In this document: positions 1 to 7,878 of the stretch, piece by piece
How positions within the stretch are numbered: the stretch's first letter is position 1
Layout of the letters: every line of letters starts with the position of its first letter
From: Paludibacteraceae bacterium
GTDB lineage: Bacteria; Bacteroidota; Bacteroidia; Bacteroidales; Paludibacteraceae
Direction of reading: 5' to 3'
DNA: 38,013 bases
Assembly: GCA_016280845.1 (NCBI GenBank)
Contig: JAEEHO010000041.1
Location: 1-38,013, forward strand
Notes under the pieces: generated by a model
The model's input: only the letters and a program-made list of their open reading frames with translations
Told to the model about the DNA's origin: nothing
Database searches by the model: none
Made by a program: the position numbers and the translations under genes

Positions 1-138
1 AGCTGTTTTATAGCTTTCAACGAGCGAAGCGGGAACGTAAATGCTCCCATACATCCCAGCTGTTGTGCTGTACCCGGCGATTGGCGTACTTCTAAACGCA
101 TCTGAATTGTTCAGTGAAACCACCGAGGATGCGCCAAG
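1..138. repeat. Direct repeat copy 1 (138 bp, perfect)
   Basis: Bases 1-138 are identical to 578-715 (offset 577). The repeat encodes the C-terminal cap of the LRR fibre proteins. It may extend beyond the left window edge. After base 138 the copies diverge at scattered positions, as expected for a recently duplicated or gene-converted cassette. Confidence 0.95.
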
Positions 139-519
139 CGTTAAAGAAACGAGCTTTCTGCACTCAGTAAACGCACCGCTTCCGATTGTCGTACACGCTG
201 GCAAGTTTACCGCTGTAAGCCTGCTGCATCCGCTAAACGCATTGAATCCGATTTCTGTACAAACCGGGAAATTTACTGTAGCAAGCGCCCGACATAAATT
301 AAACGCTGCGGTTCCGATTTGCGTACACGCCGGGAAGCTTACTGACACAAGACTGTCGCAAGAAGCAAACGCGCCGCTCCCGATTGTCGTACACGCCGGA
401 AAATTTGCCTCTGTAAGAGAGCCGCACCTAGCAAACGCGTAAGGACCAATCGCACGATTGTTTTTGGATATTGTTCTAATGCTTCCGGCGATAATTTCGT
501 AAAAAGTAGAAGTAAACAC
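1..519 (-). CDS. Leucine-rich-repeat (BspA-like) tail-tip/fibre protein, 3' end cut by window edge
   Basis: The frame opens at a GTG (519-517) preceded by a GGAGGGG ribosome binding site and runs 173 codons to base 1 without a stop. It lacks only about 13 C-terminal residues compared with the next gene upstream (536-1069), of which it is a paralogue. The protein has tandem repeats of about 23 residues of the type FPAC-T-IG--AF--C, the LRR_5/BspA pattern, and ends in a YVPASLVESYKTA-like motif. Such repeats usually form a surface-binding solenoid. In a phage fibre they suggest adhesion to a host surface or mucus glycan, which is inference. Its last 138 bases are identical to the paralogue's. 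Confidence 0.75.
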   Translation of the reverse strand, partial: MFTSTFYEIIAGSIRTISKNNRAIGPYAFARCGSLTEANFPACTTIGSGAFASCDSLVSVSFPACTQIGTAAFNLCRALATVNFPVCTEIGFNAFSGCSRLTAVNLPACTTIGSGAFTECRKLVSLTLGASSVVSLNNSDAFRSTPIAGYSTTAGMYGSIYVPASLVESYKTA

Positions 520-535
520 TAGGACCCCTCCACCT

Positions 536-1069
536 TCAGATTGCTGTGATTCTGCTGGAAAATAACGACCATTTGGCAGCTGTTTTATAGCTTTCAACGA
601 GCGAAGCGGGAACGTAAATGCTCCCATACATCCCAGCTGTTGTGCTGTACCCGGCGATTGGCGTACTTCTAAACGCATCTGAATTGTTCAGTGAAACCAC
701 CGAGGATGCGCCAAGTGTCAAAGAAACGAGCCTTGTGCACCCAGCAAACGCACCCCTCCCAATTGTTCTACACGCCGGAAAACTTGCTTCTGTGAGCGAT
801 GTGCAGTTATTAAACGCGTTTACACCAATCGTTGTGCAAGCGGGGAAACTTACCGACGTAAGTCTAAGACACGCATAAAACGCTGCGTCCCCAATAATTT
901 TGCACGCTGGGAAATTTGCCTCCGTGAGCAATGAGCATCTATTAAACGCTTCTGGCCGAATTGTCCCAACATCACCGAATACAGACCCGCTGATTGTTCT
1001 GCTGATAAGGGCCATTGTGTTACGGTCTATAACCTGTTGATAGGCGACCGTGTTAAATGTGAGTCCCAT
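536..1069 (-). CDS. Leucine-rich-repeat (BspA-like) tail-tip/fibre protein
   Basis: This 177-residue protein has a short N-terminal segment followed by four or five LRR_5-type repeats (FPACTTIG--AF--CTSLTEA) and a C-terminal GSIYVPASLVESYK cap, a combination typical of BspA-like proteins. The start ATG overlaps the stop of the upstream fibre gene as TAATG, implying coupled translation. It is the second of at least two tandem copies; the other (1-519) starts with a different N-terminus but shares the C-terminal cap exactly. The likely role is the receptor- or surface-binding tip of the tail. Function is inferred from repeats and position only. Confidence 0.75.
   Translation of the reverse strand: MGLTFNTVAYQQVIDRNTMALISRTISGSVFGDVGTIRPEAFNRCSLLTEANFPACKIIGDAAFYACLRLTSVSFPACTTIGVNAFNNCTSLTEASFPACRTIGRGAFAGCTRLVSLTLGASSVVSLNNSDAFRSTPIAGYSTTAGMYGSIYVPASLVESYKTAAKWSLFSSRITAI
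578..715. repeat. Direct repeat copy 2 (138 bp, perfect)
   Basis: Second copy of the 138-bp repeat, inside the 3' part of the LRR gene at 536-1069. Perfect identity over 138 bp between otherwise diverged repeats suggests recent duplication or ongoing recombination between the two fibre-tip genes. Confidence 0.95.
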
Positions 1070-1992
1070 TACGTCACCTCAACACGAAGAATGTTTACGT
1101 TCAAAGCAACACTCGGAACTCCAAGGCAGTGGAATGTCATCTGTCCGTCAGTGGTCACATCATCCGCATAAATAGCGGCGTCTGCGTAGTCTATTGCGCT
1201 CCCAGCCATGGGCGTAACGATGTAGCCGTAACCGTTAGCAACGAAGTTAGCGTTGCTGACCGTTTGCGCGGTTCCAGACCACCCGGCAGTCGTCAGCGTT
1301 ACGGTGAAAGCACTTGATGTATTGCTTTTCCCTGCCAGTGCCGTTTCCACGCCGCCGAAGCTGTTGATGTTCGTGCCATTCTTGATCCCAGAAATTGCAC
1401 TTGCATTTGTAGAAATCTGTGCGATGTTTGTAGAAGTGGCGCCAGAATTAAGTGCTTCCACCTGTGCAGATGTCAGCGGGGATTCATTGACGCGGAATTG
1501 CGCCGTCCACCCGTTGTTTTGACCGCCAGTTTCGTACACATAGGAGTAGCGCCACGCTTCATCGTTATGCGTTTCGTCGTCTTCCACGTAAGCGTAGTCA
1601 TTGTTTGTGACATAGTTTGCGGCTGTAGGGTCGCTCGTCTGCCAAGCAACTGCAACCAGTGCTGCATGAGTCGCGAAACTTCCACGGTAAAACGCTGTGT
1701 TCCTCGAAATTTGGTCATTCAACTGATTGACGTTGACCGCGTCACTGCCAGCAGTGCCGTCCAGAACGTTTGTGATTTTGTTCGCTCCCATATTGATTGC
1801 TCCGGACATTGTGCCGCCGCTTTTGGGGAGCTTGTTGGCATCCGCTGTGGTCAGAGCGCCGAGCGCTCCCTCCACATTTGTTTGCTGAACTCCATCAATT
1901 GTTAAAGGAGTTGCGAGAGTTTTGGTCTGCGCGTTTGGGTCTTTAACCGTTCTTGTTTCTCCGCCAGCGGTTATTTGTGTTACATTAGCCAT
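1069..1992 (-). CDS. Tail fibre protein
   Basis: This 307-residue protein carries the phage tail-fibre signature LPKSGGTMSGAINMG-NKI followed by SDAVNVNQL (residues about 55-92), seen in long and side tail fibres. It is rich in Thr, Ala, Asn and Gly, with low-complexity stretches suited to trimeric fibre folds. It sits between a structural gene (1985-2563) and the LRR tip genes, overlapping the first by 8 nt and the second by a TAATG junction. It probably forms the shaft that carries the LRR tips. The shaft-to-tip relation is inferred from order only. Confidence 0.8.
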   Translation of the reverse strand: MANVTQITAGGETRTVKDPNAQTKTLATPLTIDGVQQTNVEGALGALTTADANKLPKSGGTMSGAINMGANKITNVLDGTAGSDAVNVNQLNDQISRNTAFYRGSFATHAALVAVAWQTSDPTAANYVTNNDYAYVEDDETHNDEAWRYSYVYETGGQNNGWTAQFRVNESPLTSAQVEALNSGATSTNIAQISTNASAISGIKNGTNINSFGGVETALAGKSNTSSAFTVTLTTAGWSGTAQTVSNANFVANGYGYIVTPMAGSAIDYADAAIYADDVTTDGQMTFHCLGVPSVALNVNILRVEVT

Positions 1993-2563
1993 TCATGTTC
2001 ACCAGCCCTTCCGGAATAATAAGTGATTCACCGTCAAACGCCGCTTTAGCAACACCAGTGACTTTGCCAGTGGAAACGTAAGCCGTTTTCCCTTCCAGAA
2101 TGTTTGCCGATGTCGCTGTCGCGTCGCTTGCGTATGTACCAGTAACGCCAAAAATTGTGACTCCGTTTCTGATGTTTTCTGGCAAAAGGTTTTGATCTCC
2201 AGCGACAATGACCGCTCCAGTCGTATATTTCCCAGCCCCAACAGCTTCCTGGTCAGAAACGCCCGGAGTAACGGTCTTACCAGCCTGCACCGGCAACTGT
2301 TCTTCTGCAGTTTTCTCTCCTGCTTCAACGACTCCAGCTTCTTGGCTTGTGCTCGCTGTAATAAGGCCGCTTTCGCTTACGTTTATAGTTGGCGTCGCGA
2401 CCTCCGCTTCCGGTACGCGTACATGTACCGGCGACCATGCTGTCCCATCAGGCGCTGAATAGTCGCCGTTTGCTGTCAGAGTTTTCGGTTCTACGGTAAC
2501 TTCTCCACCGCCTCCGCCTCCGTGTACGGCCCCGATGATGTAAGAAACGACGTTAAATGTCAT
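1985..2563 (-). CDS. Phage tail/baseplate-associated structural protein
   Basis: This 192-residue protein has a GGGGGG linker near residue 15, then a VTVEPKTLTANGDYSAPDG segment and an ENIRNGVTIFGVTGTYA segment. Both are recurrent in tail and baseplate proteins of Firmicutes phages. The rest is Ala/Thr/Val/Gly-rich and probably beta-structured. It lies in the tail module directly upstream of the fibre gene and overlaps it by 8 nt. The exact role, such as fibre connector or adaptor, cannot be read from the sequence. Confidence 0.65.
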   Translation of the reverse strand: MTFNVVSYIIGAVHGGGGGGEVTVEPKTLTANGDYSAPDGTAWSPVHVRVPEAEVATPTINVSESGLITASTSQEAGVVEAGEKTAEEQLPVQAGKTVTPGVSDQEAVGAGKYTTGAVIVAGDQNLLPENIRNGVTIFGVTGTYASDATATSANILEGKTAYVSTGKVTGVAKAAFDGESLIIPEGLVNMNG

Positions 2564-2584
2564 GGGTTAATTTCCTCCTCATTT

Positions 2585-2776
2585 TCAGGCAAATTCATAC
2601 CATGTCGAATCTTCTTCCGAAAACAGGTATACCTTTTTCGTGTCCATCTCAAGGCATTTGTACCCGTTTTTCATTCCTTCTGTCGGCTTTGTATCAGTTG
2701 ACAGGCAATAGACCTCAATGTCGTTCATCCCTGTCTCCCAGTACTTTCCGTCGAAGCACTCTTTTGTCGATACCAT
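2585..2776 (-). CDS. Small hypothetical protein in tail module
   Basis: A 63-residue protein (MVSTKECFDGKYWETG...). I chose the ATG at 2776 because GGAGG lies 7 nt upstream and the ATG overlaps the stop of the preceding gene as TAATG; a longer upstream frame has no such support. The C-terminal KVYLFSEEDSTWYEF is a short hydrophobic and aromatic segment. Small proteins of this kind often sit between connector and fibre genes in Firmicutes phages. No function is recognised. Confidence 0.65.
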   Translation of the reverse strand: MVSTKECFDGKYWETGMNDIEVYCLSTDTKPTEGMKNGYKCLEMDTKKVYLFSEEDSTWYEFA

Positions 2777-2976
2777 TATCTTTCCACCTCCTTGAAGAGT
2801 TTGCATGACTTCGGTGTAAGTGATGCCTCGTAGCGTCCTGTTTTTCTGCAATCGAACTGCTCGACGCAGTATGTCCAGCGGATGTAATCTCGTTTTTGCA
2901 GCACCATGCAATGTACTTGCGGGTCGCCTTTTTTTCGGAACGCGTAGGGGCAGTTTTCATGTAATTTCTGCTCCAT
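2776..2976 (-). CDS. Small cysteine-containing hypothetical protein
   Basis: A 66-residue basic protein with five Cys residues. Start ATG at 2976 with GGAGGG upstream inside the end of the preceding gene, whose stop lies two bases before this start. No family is recognised. The spaced cysteines and basic charge would allow a metal-bound or nucleic-acid-contacting fold, but this is speculation. It is in the tail module and translationally coupled on both sides. Confidence 0.6.
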   Translation of the reverse strand: MEQKLHENCPYAFRKKGDPQVHCMVLQKRDYIRWTYCVEQFDCRKTGRYEASLTPKSCKLFKEVER

Positions 2977-2977
2977 G

Positions 2978-4291
2978 TCAGATACCCTCCAGGCGAATTT
3001 CTGCGCTCACGCTTTTCCCTCCGTAAGACGCCGTTACCGTAAGCGGTGTACGAGAGTAGCCAAAGCAATATATCGTCACGCTCTTGCTGCCGAGCATTGC
3101 CTTGTACGACTCATTTGCCGCCCCTGTAAGCGACCACTCCAACGGCTCGCCTGTTTCTTCACCGCCAGAAAAGTAAGCCGCTGTAAGCGTAATATCGGCG
3201 TATGCGGCTATGCTGTCTGGCACTGCGGATGTCCACATCACTGCGTTTTGTGCTTCTGCTACTGTAACGGGAAATTCGGCGAATTTGTTTTTGTTCTGCT
3301 CCAGCGTTGCGGTGATGATTGCGTTTCCGTCCGCAATCCCAGTCACAGTCCCGTTCTCATCTACAGTCGCGATTGCTTCGTCACTCGACGACCATATGTA
3401 CGATATTGGCTGTGCTTCTGTGCTTTCTGTGCTCTTTCCGTTTCGTATTGACCGTGCGGAAAGCTGCCGCGTCTGCCCCGCCGGAATTGTGCCGTCTCCG
3501 GTTATATCCACGTCCCACTCAAACGTAAGACCGCCCGCGACGTGGTTCTGCATATCGTCAATTTCAAGGTTGGGTTCCTCGTATCGAACGGTAAATTCAA
3601 GAAGTCTAACTGTATCGTAATCACCGGTAAACTCCGTGGAAAAATCGCTGAAGCCGGTCACACGCCACGCGCCTGTTCCAAGAATAAATCGCGTGTTTGT
3701 GTCGATTTGCTTAGTCGCCTCGTTGTACTGCATGACGCACTGGAAGTATCCCTTTGTAATGAGATTTGCTTCCTGCGCGTCCGAATCGTTTGCGTCCGCA
3801 CGGTAGTTCGTCACGACGATTGGCTCGGAAACCACGTTGCCGTAGTAGTCCAGATAGTTCCAAACCGCGTTGCACCGCTCCACGATTGCCTCTCCGTCGC
3901 TTCCGCTCACGTTGAACGCGTTTGCGACGATCCATGTGCTTCCCATCGCGATAAGCTTGCTACCGGGGACAATGTACTCCACGTCGCGGTCTGCAAAGAG
4001 AATGGTCTTGAAGTTGTCCGCGCGCCGCAGGATAGCCGCGCTCGGCTTTACGTTGTCCGCCATGCGGATCATACGCGTCTGCCATGCGTAAGGATTCTCA
4101 GGGTCAAGCCCCTGAACCTTGGCTTCCACGAAGTCGCTGGAGTACCTTGCGTACTCGTGGGTAAATGTCCTTGTTTCAGGACTATAAAACTGCCGTTGCT
4201 TGCTTGCGTACTGACTCGGCGTGTTGTCTTGCCATGAAACAAGCCCGTTGCCGGTCAGCATCGCATTTTTCAACGATTTCTGAATAGACAA
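2978..4291 (-). CDS. Structural protein with C-terminal Ig-like (BIG2) domain, head-tail region
   Basis: A protein of about 437 residues. The N-terminal 250 residues are unrecognised but contain connector-like mixed alpha/beta sequence. Residues about 270-360 hold a BIG2-type Ig-like fold (GTIPAGQTRQLSA, IWSSSDEAIATVDENGTVTGI, GNAIITATLE), and a second beta-rich segment follows. Such domains decorate phage surface proteins and may bind carbohydrate. Start choice is uncertain. The first ATG (4363) would overlap the upstream gene by 55 nt, whereas a TTG at 4291 (or CTG just before it) sits 10 nt after AAAGGA. Position after the connector gene suggests a stopper, tail-completion or tail-spike base protein. 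Confidence 0.65.
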   Translation of the reverse strand: MSIQKSLKNAMLTGNGLVSWQDNTPSQYASKQRQFYSPETRTFTHEYARYSSDFVEAKVQGLDPENPYAWQTRMIRMADNVKPSAAILRRADNFKTILFADRDVEYIVPGSKLIAMGSTWIVANAFNVSGSDGEAIVERCNAVWNYLDYYGNVVSEPIVVTNYRADANDSDAQEANLITKGYFQCVMQYNEATKQIDTNTRFILGTGAWRVTGFSDFSTEFTGDYDTVRLLEFTVRYEEPNLEIDDMQNHVAGGLTFEWDVDITGDGTIPAGQTRQLSARSIRNGKSTESTEAQPISYIWSSSDEAIATVDENGTVTGIADGNAIITATLEQNKNKFAEFPVTVAEAQNAVMWTSAVPDSIAAYADITLTAAYFSGGEETGEPLEWSLTGAANESYKAMLGSKSVTIYCFGYSRTPLTVTASYGGKSVSAEIRLEGI

Positions 4292-4308
4292 CAGGCTCAC
4301 TTCCTTTC

Positions 4309-5019
4309 TCAAACAAGATTTGCGTTCGGCATCGTATTCTTGAAAACGCGGTTGTACGCGCAAAGCTGCTCGTATGCACGCAGTTCGTCGTTGAATGCGA
4401 TTCGGTTGTCGTGGAGGCGCTTCGTGACTTGCTGGATATAATTCGCCTCGTTCACGGTCATAAAGCTCTCATCGTGGATTTTTGGCTGTAGGTTGAGCCA
4501 TGTCCGGCTGAATCTCTCGTCCCATACCACAGCGATTGCCAAAGCAAAGAGCCGCATCTGGTAATCGCTCAAATCTGGGAATGTGCCGTCGCTGTAGAAG
4601 TCGAAGTCGTATCCGATCCCAGCCGCGTCCTGCTTCGGCATCGTTACAATGCCCGTTTCCGCGTCATAGGAAGCGCCGCTGTACGGCACGAGCGCGACAG
4701 TTCCGTTGTCTTTCGGAATACGCTGCGTCACACTGCAAATTTCGTAGCCAAGCCTCCCAGTTTCGACTGGCGTTTCCTCCGCCGTTACGCTTTCCTCTGT
4801 GCTTGTCCACTCAAAGTCGTCGTAATCGGGAAGCGTCATGTCTTTCGTAAGGAAGGTAAGAAGTTCAGGCGGGCGGGACAGTAGTGGAAGCGCCTGTGAA
4901 ATGATGGCGCTCATGCGCCGGTAAAACTGGGCGGGCGAAACCGCCATCTGCTCGGTGAGCCGCACGTCGTCGATCTGGACAAGCGCAGCCGCCACAATAT
5001 CCGCCCAATTTGTCACCAT
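4309..5019 (-). CDS. Putative head-tail connector/adaptor protein
   Basis: A 236-residue protein, start ATG at 5019 after a GGGAGGGG site. It is acidic and largely helical at the C-terminus (RLFALAIAVVWDERFSRTWL). It lies two genes after the capsid gene, where podo- and siphoviruses encode head-completion or adaptor proteins. There is no diagnostic motif; the assignment rests on position and size. The 109 nt upstream are unusually GC-rich, with repeated GCGGCGC runs and no convincing gene. Confidence 0.5.
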   Translation of the reverse strand: MVTNWADIVAAALVQIDDVRLTEQMAVSPAQFYRRMSAIISQALPLLSRPPELLTFLTKDMTLPDYDDFEWTSTEESVTAEETPVETGRLGYEICSVTQRIPKDNGTVALVPYSGASYDAETGIVTMPKQDAAGIGYDFDFYSDGTFPDLSDYQMRLFALAIAVVWDERFSRTWLNLQPKIHDESFMTVNEANYIQQVTKRLHDNRIAFNDELRAYEQLCAYNRVFKNTMPNANLV

Positions 5020-5128
5020 TTCGTTCCCCTCCCTATGCGCCGCCTCTACTGTCGCGCCGCGCCGCGTCCCGGTCTAGCCGTCGGGCGTCCTGCGCGCCGC
5101 GTTATACGGTCGCAAACCCGCCCTTATC

Positions 5129-5863
5129 TTAGTGGTTCAAATCGGCAGCGTTCATTGCGTCAATGATGTCGGCAAAGTCGCCGTCCTTGCTGCCGAACTT
5201 CTTGCTCATGTCGTTCAGCGCGACCACGATCTCGCGCGTAACATACATGCTCTTTTCCTGATATGCCTCGTGGTAGCGCTTTGCTACCATTTCGCGGTGT
5301 CCCGCGCAGAGCTTCGGGTAGATATCGAGGATATCGTTTCCAAGCTCTACCATCTTGGCAAAGCCGCGCTTGTCCAGAATCTCTCCCTCGCGGTAGTTGA
5401 CACCATAAGCCTCCCGCTCCTCGTCGGTCAGCCCGTCAACGGCAATGATCCACCGCTTTTCGAGGCAGTACCGAAACATGGAATCCATCACGCGGGAGAG
5501 GTCGCTCTTCGGAACGTAGAAGCTGCCGGTCTTTCCGACGATTCGTCCGTACATTCCGTTGGGGCCAATCTCGTACACGTTTTCGGGAGAAACCTCCGCC
5601 TGCCACAGGAAGTGGACTTTCTCGGTATCAGCCGTGATTTGTACGATTTGCGGCGCTTGCTGCGCCTTGAGCGCTGCCGTCGCCTCTGCCGTGGCTTTTG
5701 CCACCGCTTCCGCGATCATCGCCTTGACCTGTTCCTCCGTAAACGTGGGAGCGGCGGGCGATTCCGCCTTGACTTCCTCCGCTTCAACGGTGGCTACGGT
5801 TTCCTGCTTCTTGACTTCTTCTTTCTTCGCGGTCTCAACCGCACTCTTCTTCGGACGCGCCAT
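5129..5863 (-). CDS. Hypothetical virion-region protein with coiled-coil N-terminus
   Basis: A 244-residue protein. Residues 1-70 are Lys/Glu/Ala-rich (MARPKKSAVETAKKEE...), a disordered or coiled-coil segment. Residues 80-244 form a conserved-looking domain with GMYGRIVGKTGSFYVPKSDL and a helical C-terminus. It has a strong GGAGG site and follows the capsid gene after a hairpin and a tRNA-like stem. The basic tail followed by a folded domain could suit a capsid-interior or neck protein, but no family is recognised. Confidence 0.6.
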   Translation of the reverse strand: MARPKKSAVETAKKEEVKKQETVATVEAEEVKAESPAAPTFTEEQVKAMIAEAVAKATAEATAALKAQQAPQIVQITADTEKVHFLWQAEVSPENVYEIGPNGMYGRIVGKTGSFYVPKSDLSRVMDSMFRYCLEKRWIIAVDGLTDEEREAYGVNYREGEILDKRGFAKMVELGNDILDIYPKLCAGHREMVAKRYHEAYQEKSMYVTREIVVALNDMSKKFGSKDGDFADIIDAMNAADLNH

Positions 5864-5904
5864 GCTGTTTTTCCTCCTTTAAGTCATAGCGTTTTTACTT
5901 GTGC

Positions 5905-5942
5905 AAGCCCGCCGGAGTTGAACCGGCAATACCCGTAGGCTT
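5905..5942 (-). other. tRNA-like minihelix (acceptor plus T-arm only)
   Basis: On the minus strand, GCCGG-TTCAACT-CCGGC forms a perfect 5-bp T-stem with a 7-nt loop matching the tRNA T-loop consensus (TTCRANY). It is stacked on a 6-bp AAGCCT/GGGCTT helix with a 9-nt bulge where the D and anticodon arms would be. There is no CCA. It lies in the leader of the 5129-5863 gene, just 3' of the capsid gene. It could be a decayed tRNA, an RNA-processing or stability element, or coincidence. Confidence 0.4.
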
Positions 5943-5948
5943 CATGGT

Positions 5949-5970
5949 GGAGAGGGCGTATGCCCTCTCC
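5949..5970 (-). terminator. Perfect 9-bp hairpin after capsid gene
   Basis: GGAGAGGGC-ATAC-GCCCTCTCC is a perfect 9-bp stem with a 4-nt loop, 7 nt after the capsid stop. No T-tract follows, so it is more likely an mRNA stabiliser, processing site or leaky attenuator than a classical terminator. That would suit high capsid expression. Confidence 0.5.
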
Positions 5971-5977
5971 GCTGTTA

Positions 5978-7219
5978 TCACGCGACGGTGATGTGACCGA
6001 TACGGCTGGCGAAGACCGCGGCGGAATCGAGCGCGACACTGAGGTTCAGGATCAGCTCGAAAGAGGCGGTACGATCCGGCTCAATCTCGATGGAGATGGG
6101 CGTGTCGCGGTTGTACGCGATGGTCAGCGGCTTCCTGCCGTTGCCAGCCATCATCCAGACATCGTTCGCGGACAGCACCGTGGAGACGGTGGTGTACTGC
6201 GTGCCAGGGATCACGGCATCCATCAGCGGAAGCAGACGGACAGCCATGTACTCGCCGAGGTACGCGCTGCGCGTGTAGTCCGCTCCGAGCAGGGTGGCAA
6301 TCGCCGCATCCATGTTGACGTTGGTGCTGCCTGTCACGTTGGCGGGCAGAACCTTGGACAGCGCGACGATGGAGCCGGTCGCAAACAGGTTGGAGATATT
6401 GGTGTTGTTCACCGCAGCCAGCTTGTTCGCAAGAGCGACCCAGTTGGGCGTGGAGAACGTGTTGGTGAGACCCGCGGGAATGTAGGTGTTGCCCGTGGCG
6501 GCGGCGGTCAGGGTCTTGTTCCAAATCGCCATCGTCTTGGCATACATACCGGCGGCGATGTTGGCGAAGAAACGACCGAAGTCCATGTTGTTGCCGACGA
6601 GCTGCATCCACTTCATGCGAATCTCAGCGGTCTTGGGCTGGGGATTCAGCGTGATATCCTTGTTGTAGAAGCGGTTCGCAGGAACGCTGCGAGCGCTGCC
6701 CCACGCGGAATCCTGGAAGACGGGGATGTCATCCGATCCGACGCTGATGGAGTAGGTCTCGCCGAAGCCGACCTCAACGACATCCGCGAAGCGCTCAACC
6801 GCCTCGGAATACACGCTGGGGAGGATCGGGTAGACGATTTCCTGATAGATGCCCTGCAGGACCTTCAGGAAGATGCCGTTGTTGTAGAACTGCTGCGAAA
6901 GCGCCTTGAACTGCTCGAAGTTCTCCGGAGCAGCCTGACCAGTGACCTCGCAGGCTTTCTTGGCGGCATACAGCAGATGCTCCGCCTGGAACGTCTTGTT
7001 CAGCTGGTTATACGAGGTGTCGTTGAGCTTGCGCTCCACGCCGGTCTCGACGGAGCCAGACGCCTTGCGGAGAAGATCGGTTCCCTTGCGGCTGTGCTCG
7101 AAGAAGAGCAGACGACCCTCGGACACGATGTCGGCGCGAGCCTTGCTGTTGTCGGCGGTCTCAGCCGCCGCAACGCGGAAGCAGCTCTGATCGACGCTGT
7201 TGAGAGACAGTTTATTCAT
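5978..7219 (-). CDS. Major capsid protein
   Basis: A 413-residue protein located directly after the protease-scaffold and decoration-like genes, at the usual position and size of an HK97-type capsid protein. The N-terminal region (residues 1-70, polar and charged) could be a delta-like segment removed in maturation. The centre has FADVVEVGFGETYSISV, and the C-terminus ends in beta-rich sequence (SFELILNLSVALDSAAVFASRIGHITVA). The start has AGGAGG upstream. No specific capsid family can be named without structural comparison. Confidence comes from gene order and composition. Confidence 0.75.
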   Translation of the reverse strand: MNKLSLNSVDQSCFRVAAAETADNSKARADIVSEGRLLFFEHSRKGTDLLRKASGSVETGVERKLNDTSYNQLNKTFQAEHLLYAAKKACEVTGQAAPENFEQFKALSQQFYNNGIFLKVLQGIYQEIVYPILPSVYSEAVERFADVVEVGFGETYSISVGSDDIPVFQDSAWGSARSVPANRFYNKDITLNPQPKTAEIRMKWMQLVGNNMDFGRFFANIAAGMYAKTMAIWNKTLTAAATGNTYIPAGLTNTFSTPNWVALANKLAAVNNTNISNLFATGSIVALSKVLPANVTGSTNVNMDAAIATLLGADYTRSAYLGEYMAVRLLPLMDAVIPGTQYTTVSTVLSANDVWMMAGNGRKPLTIAYNRDTPISIEIEPDRTASFELILNLSVALDSAAVFASRIGHITVA

Positions 7220-7243
7220 CGTTGTTTTCCTCCTTTCCTTGCA

Positions 7244-7852
7244 TTACGCGACGGTGCTGACCTTGCAGGCGACGACATCGACGTAGCCAAAGCTCGCCAT
7301 GTTGCCTTCCACAAAGTTGCCAGTGCCGCGCAGCTCAAAATAGATTGCGCCAGTGCTGGTGGGCGCGGAAGCCGCGGGGACCAGCAGACCGTCAGCGATC
7401 GTGAAGTAGGTGTTGCTTCCGATAGAGGTGCTGACATTGCCGATGCCGAAGCGGTAAACGCTCTCGCCATCGAAGTTGATGCGCGTGAAGTTGCAGAAAC
7501 GACCCGCGGGAGCGCCGAGTCCAAGGGTCTCGGTTCCGACGAAGTAGTTCAGCCCATCGCGCTTGCCAGACAGAAGCTGCACATCGTAGGTGTCGCACGC
7601 GAAGATCACGTCGTCAGCTGTCGCGGTAGAAGCCGCGGCGTTCATGTACCAGGTGTTCTCGTTGTAGACACGCGTACCAGAAGGATTGTCAAATCCCTCG
7701 TTCGGGACAAGCCCGTTGCGGACGCAGAGGAGGCCCGCGGAGCAGTCAGCGTTCGTGCTGCTCGACTGATACAAACCGGCGACATGGCTCAGATTGTCGC
7801 GGCTGTTGTTGGTAATCCGCGCCTCAAACGCGGTGTTTGCGATAAAAGCCAT
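7244..7852 (-). CDS. Putative head decoration/structural protein
   Basis: A 202-residue protein rich in Ala, Ser, Thr, Gly and Asn, with predicted beta structure throughout. It is encoded between the protease-scaffold and capsid genes, the usual place for a head decoration or stabilisation protein. The start has AAAGGAGAG upstream. No motif identifies a family, so the assignment rests on position. Confidence 0.55.
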   Translation of the reverse strand: MAFIANTAFEARITNNSRDNLSHVAGLYQSSSTNADCSAGLLCVRNGLVPNEGFDNPSGTRVYNENTWYMNAAASTATADDVIFACDTYDVQLLSGKRDGLNYFVGTETLGLGAPAGRFCNFTRINFDGESVYRFGIGNVSTSIGSNTYFTIADGLLVPAASAPTSTGAIYFELRGTGNFVEGNMASFGYVDVVACKVSTVA

Positions 7853-7878
7853 GAGTTTGTCACTCTCCTTTCAAATGA

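Noticed and set aside
1..1069. Diversity-generating retroelement at the repeated fibre genes
   Set aside because: There is no reverse transcriptase in the window, and the repeat is perfect rather than showing adenine-specific changes.
5020..5128. Arg-rich peptide (CDRITRRAGRPTARPGRG) in the GC-rich gap
   Set aside because: No ATG, GTG or TTG start in that frame with a suitable ribosome site; it may be a remnant, so it was not annotated.
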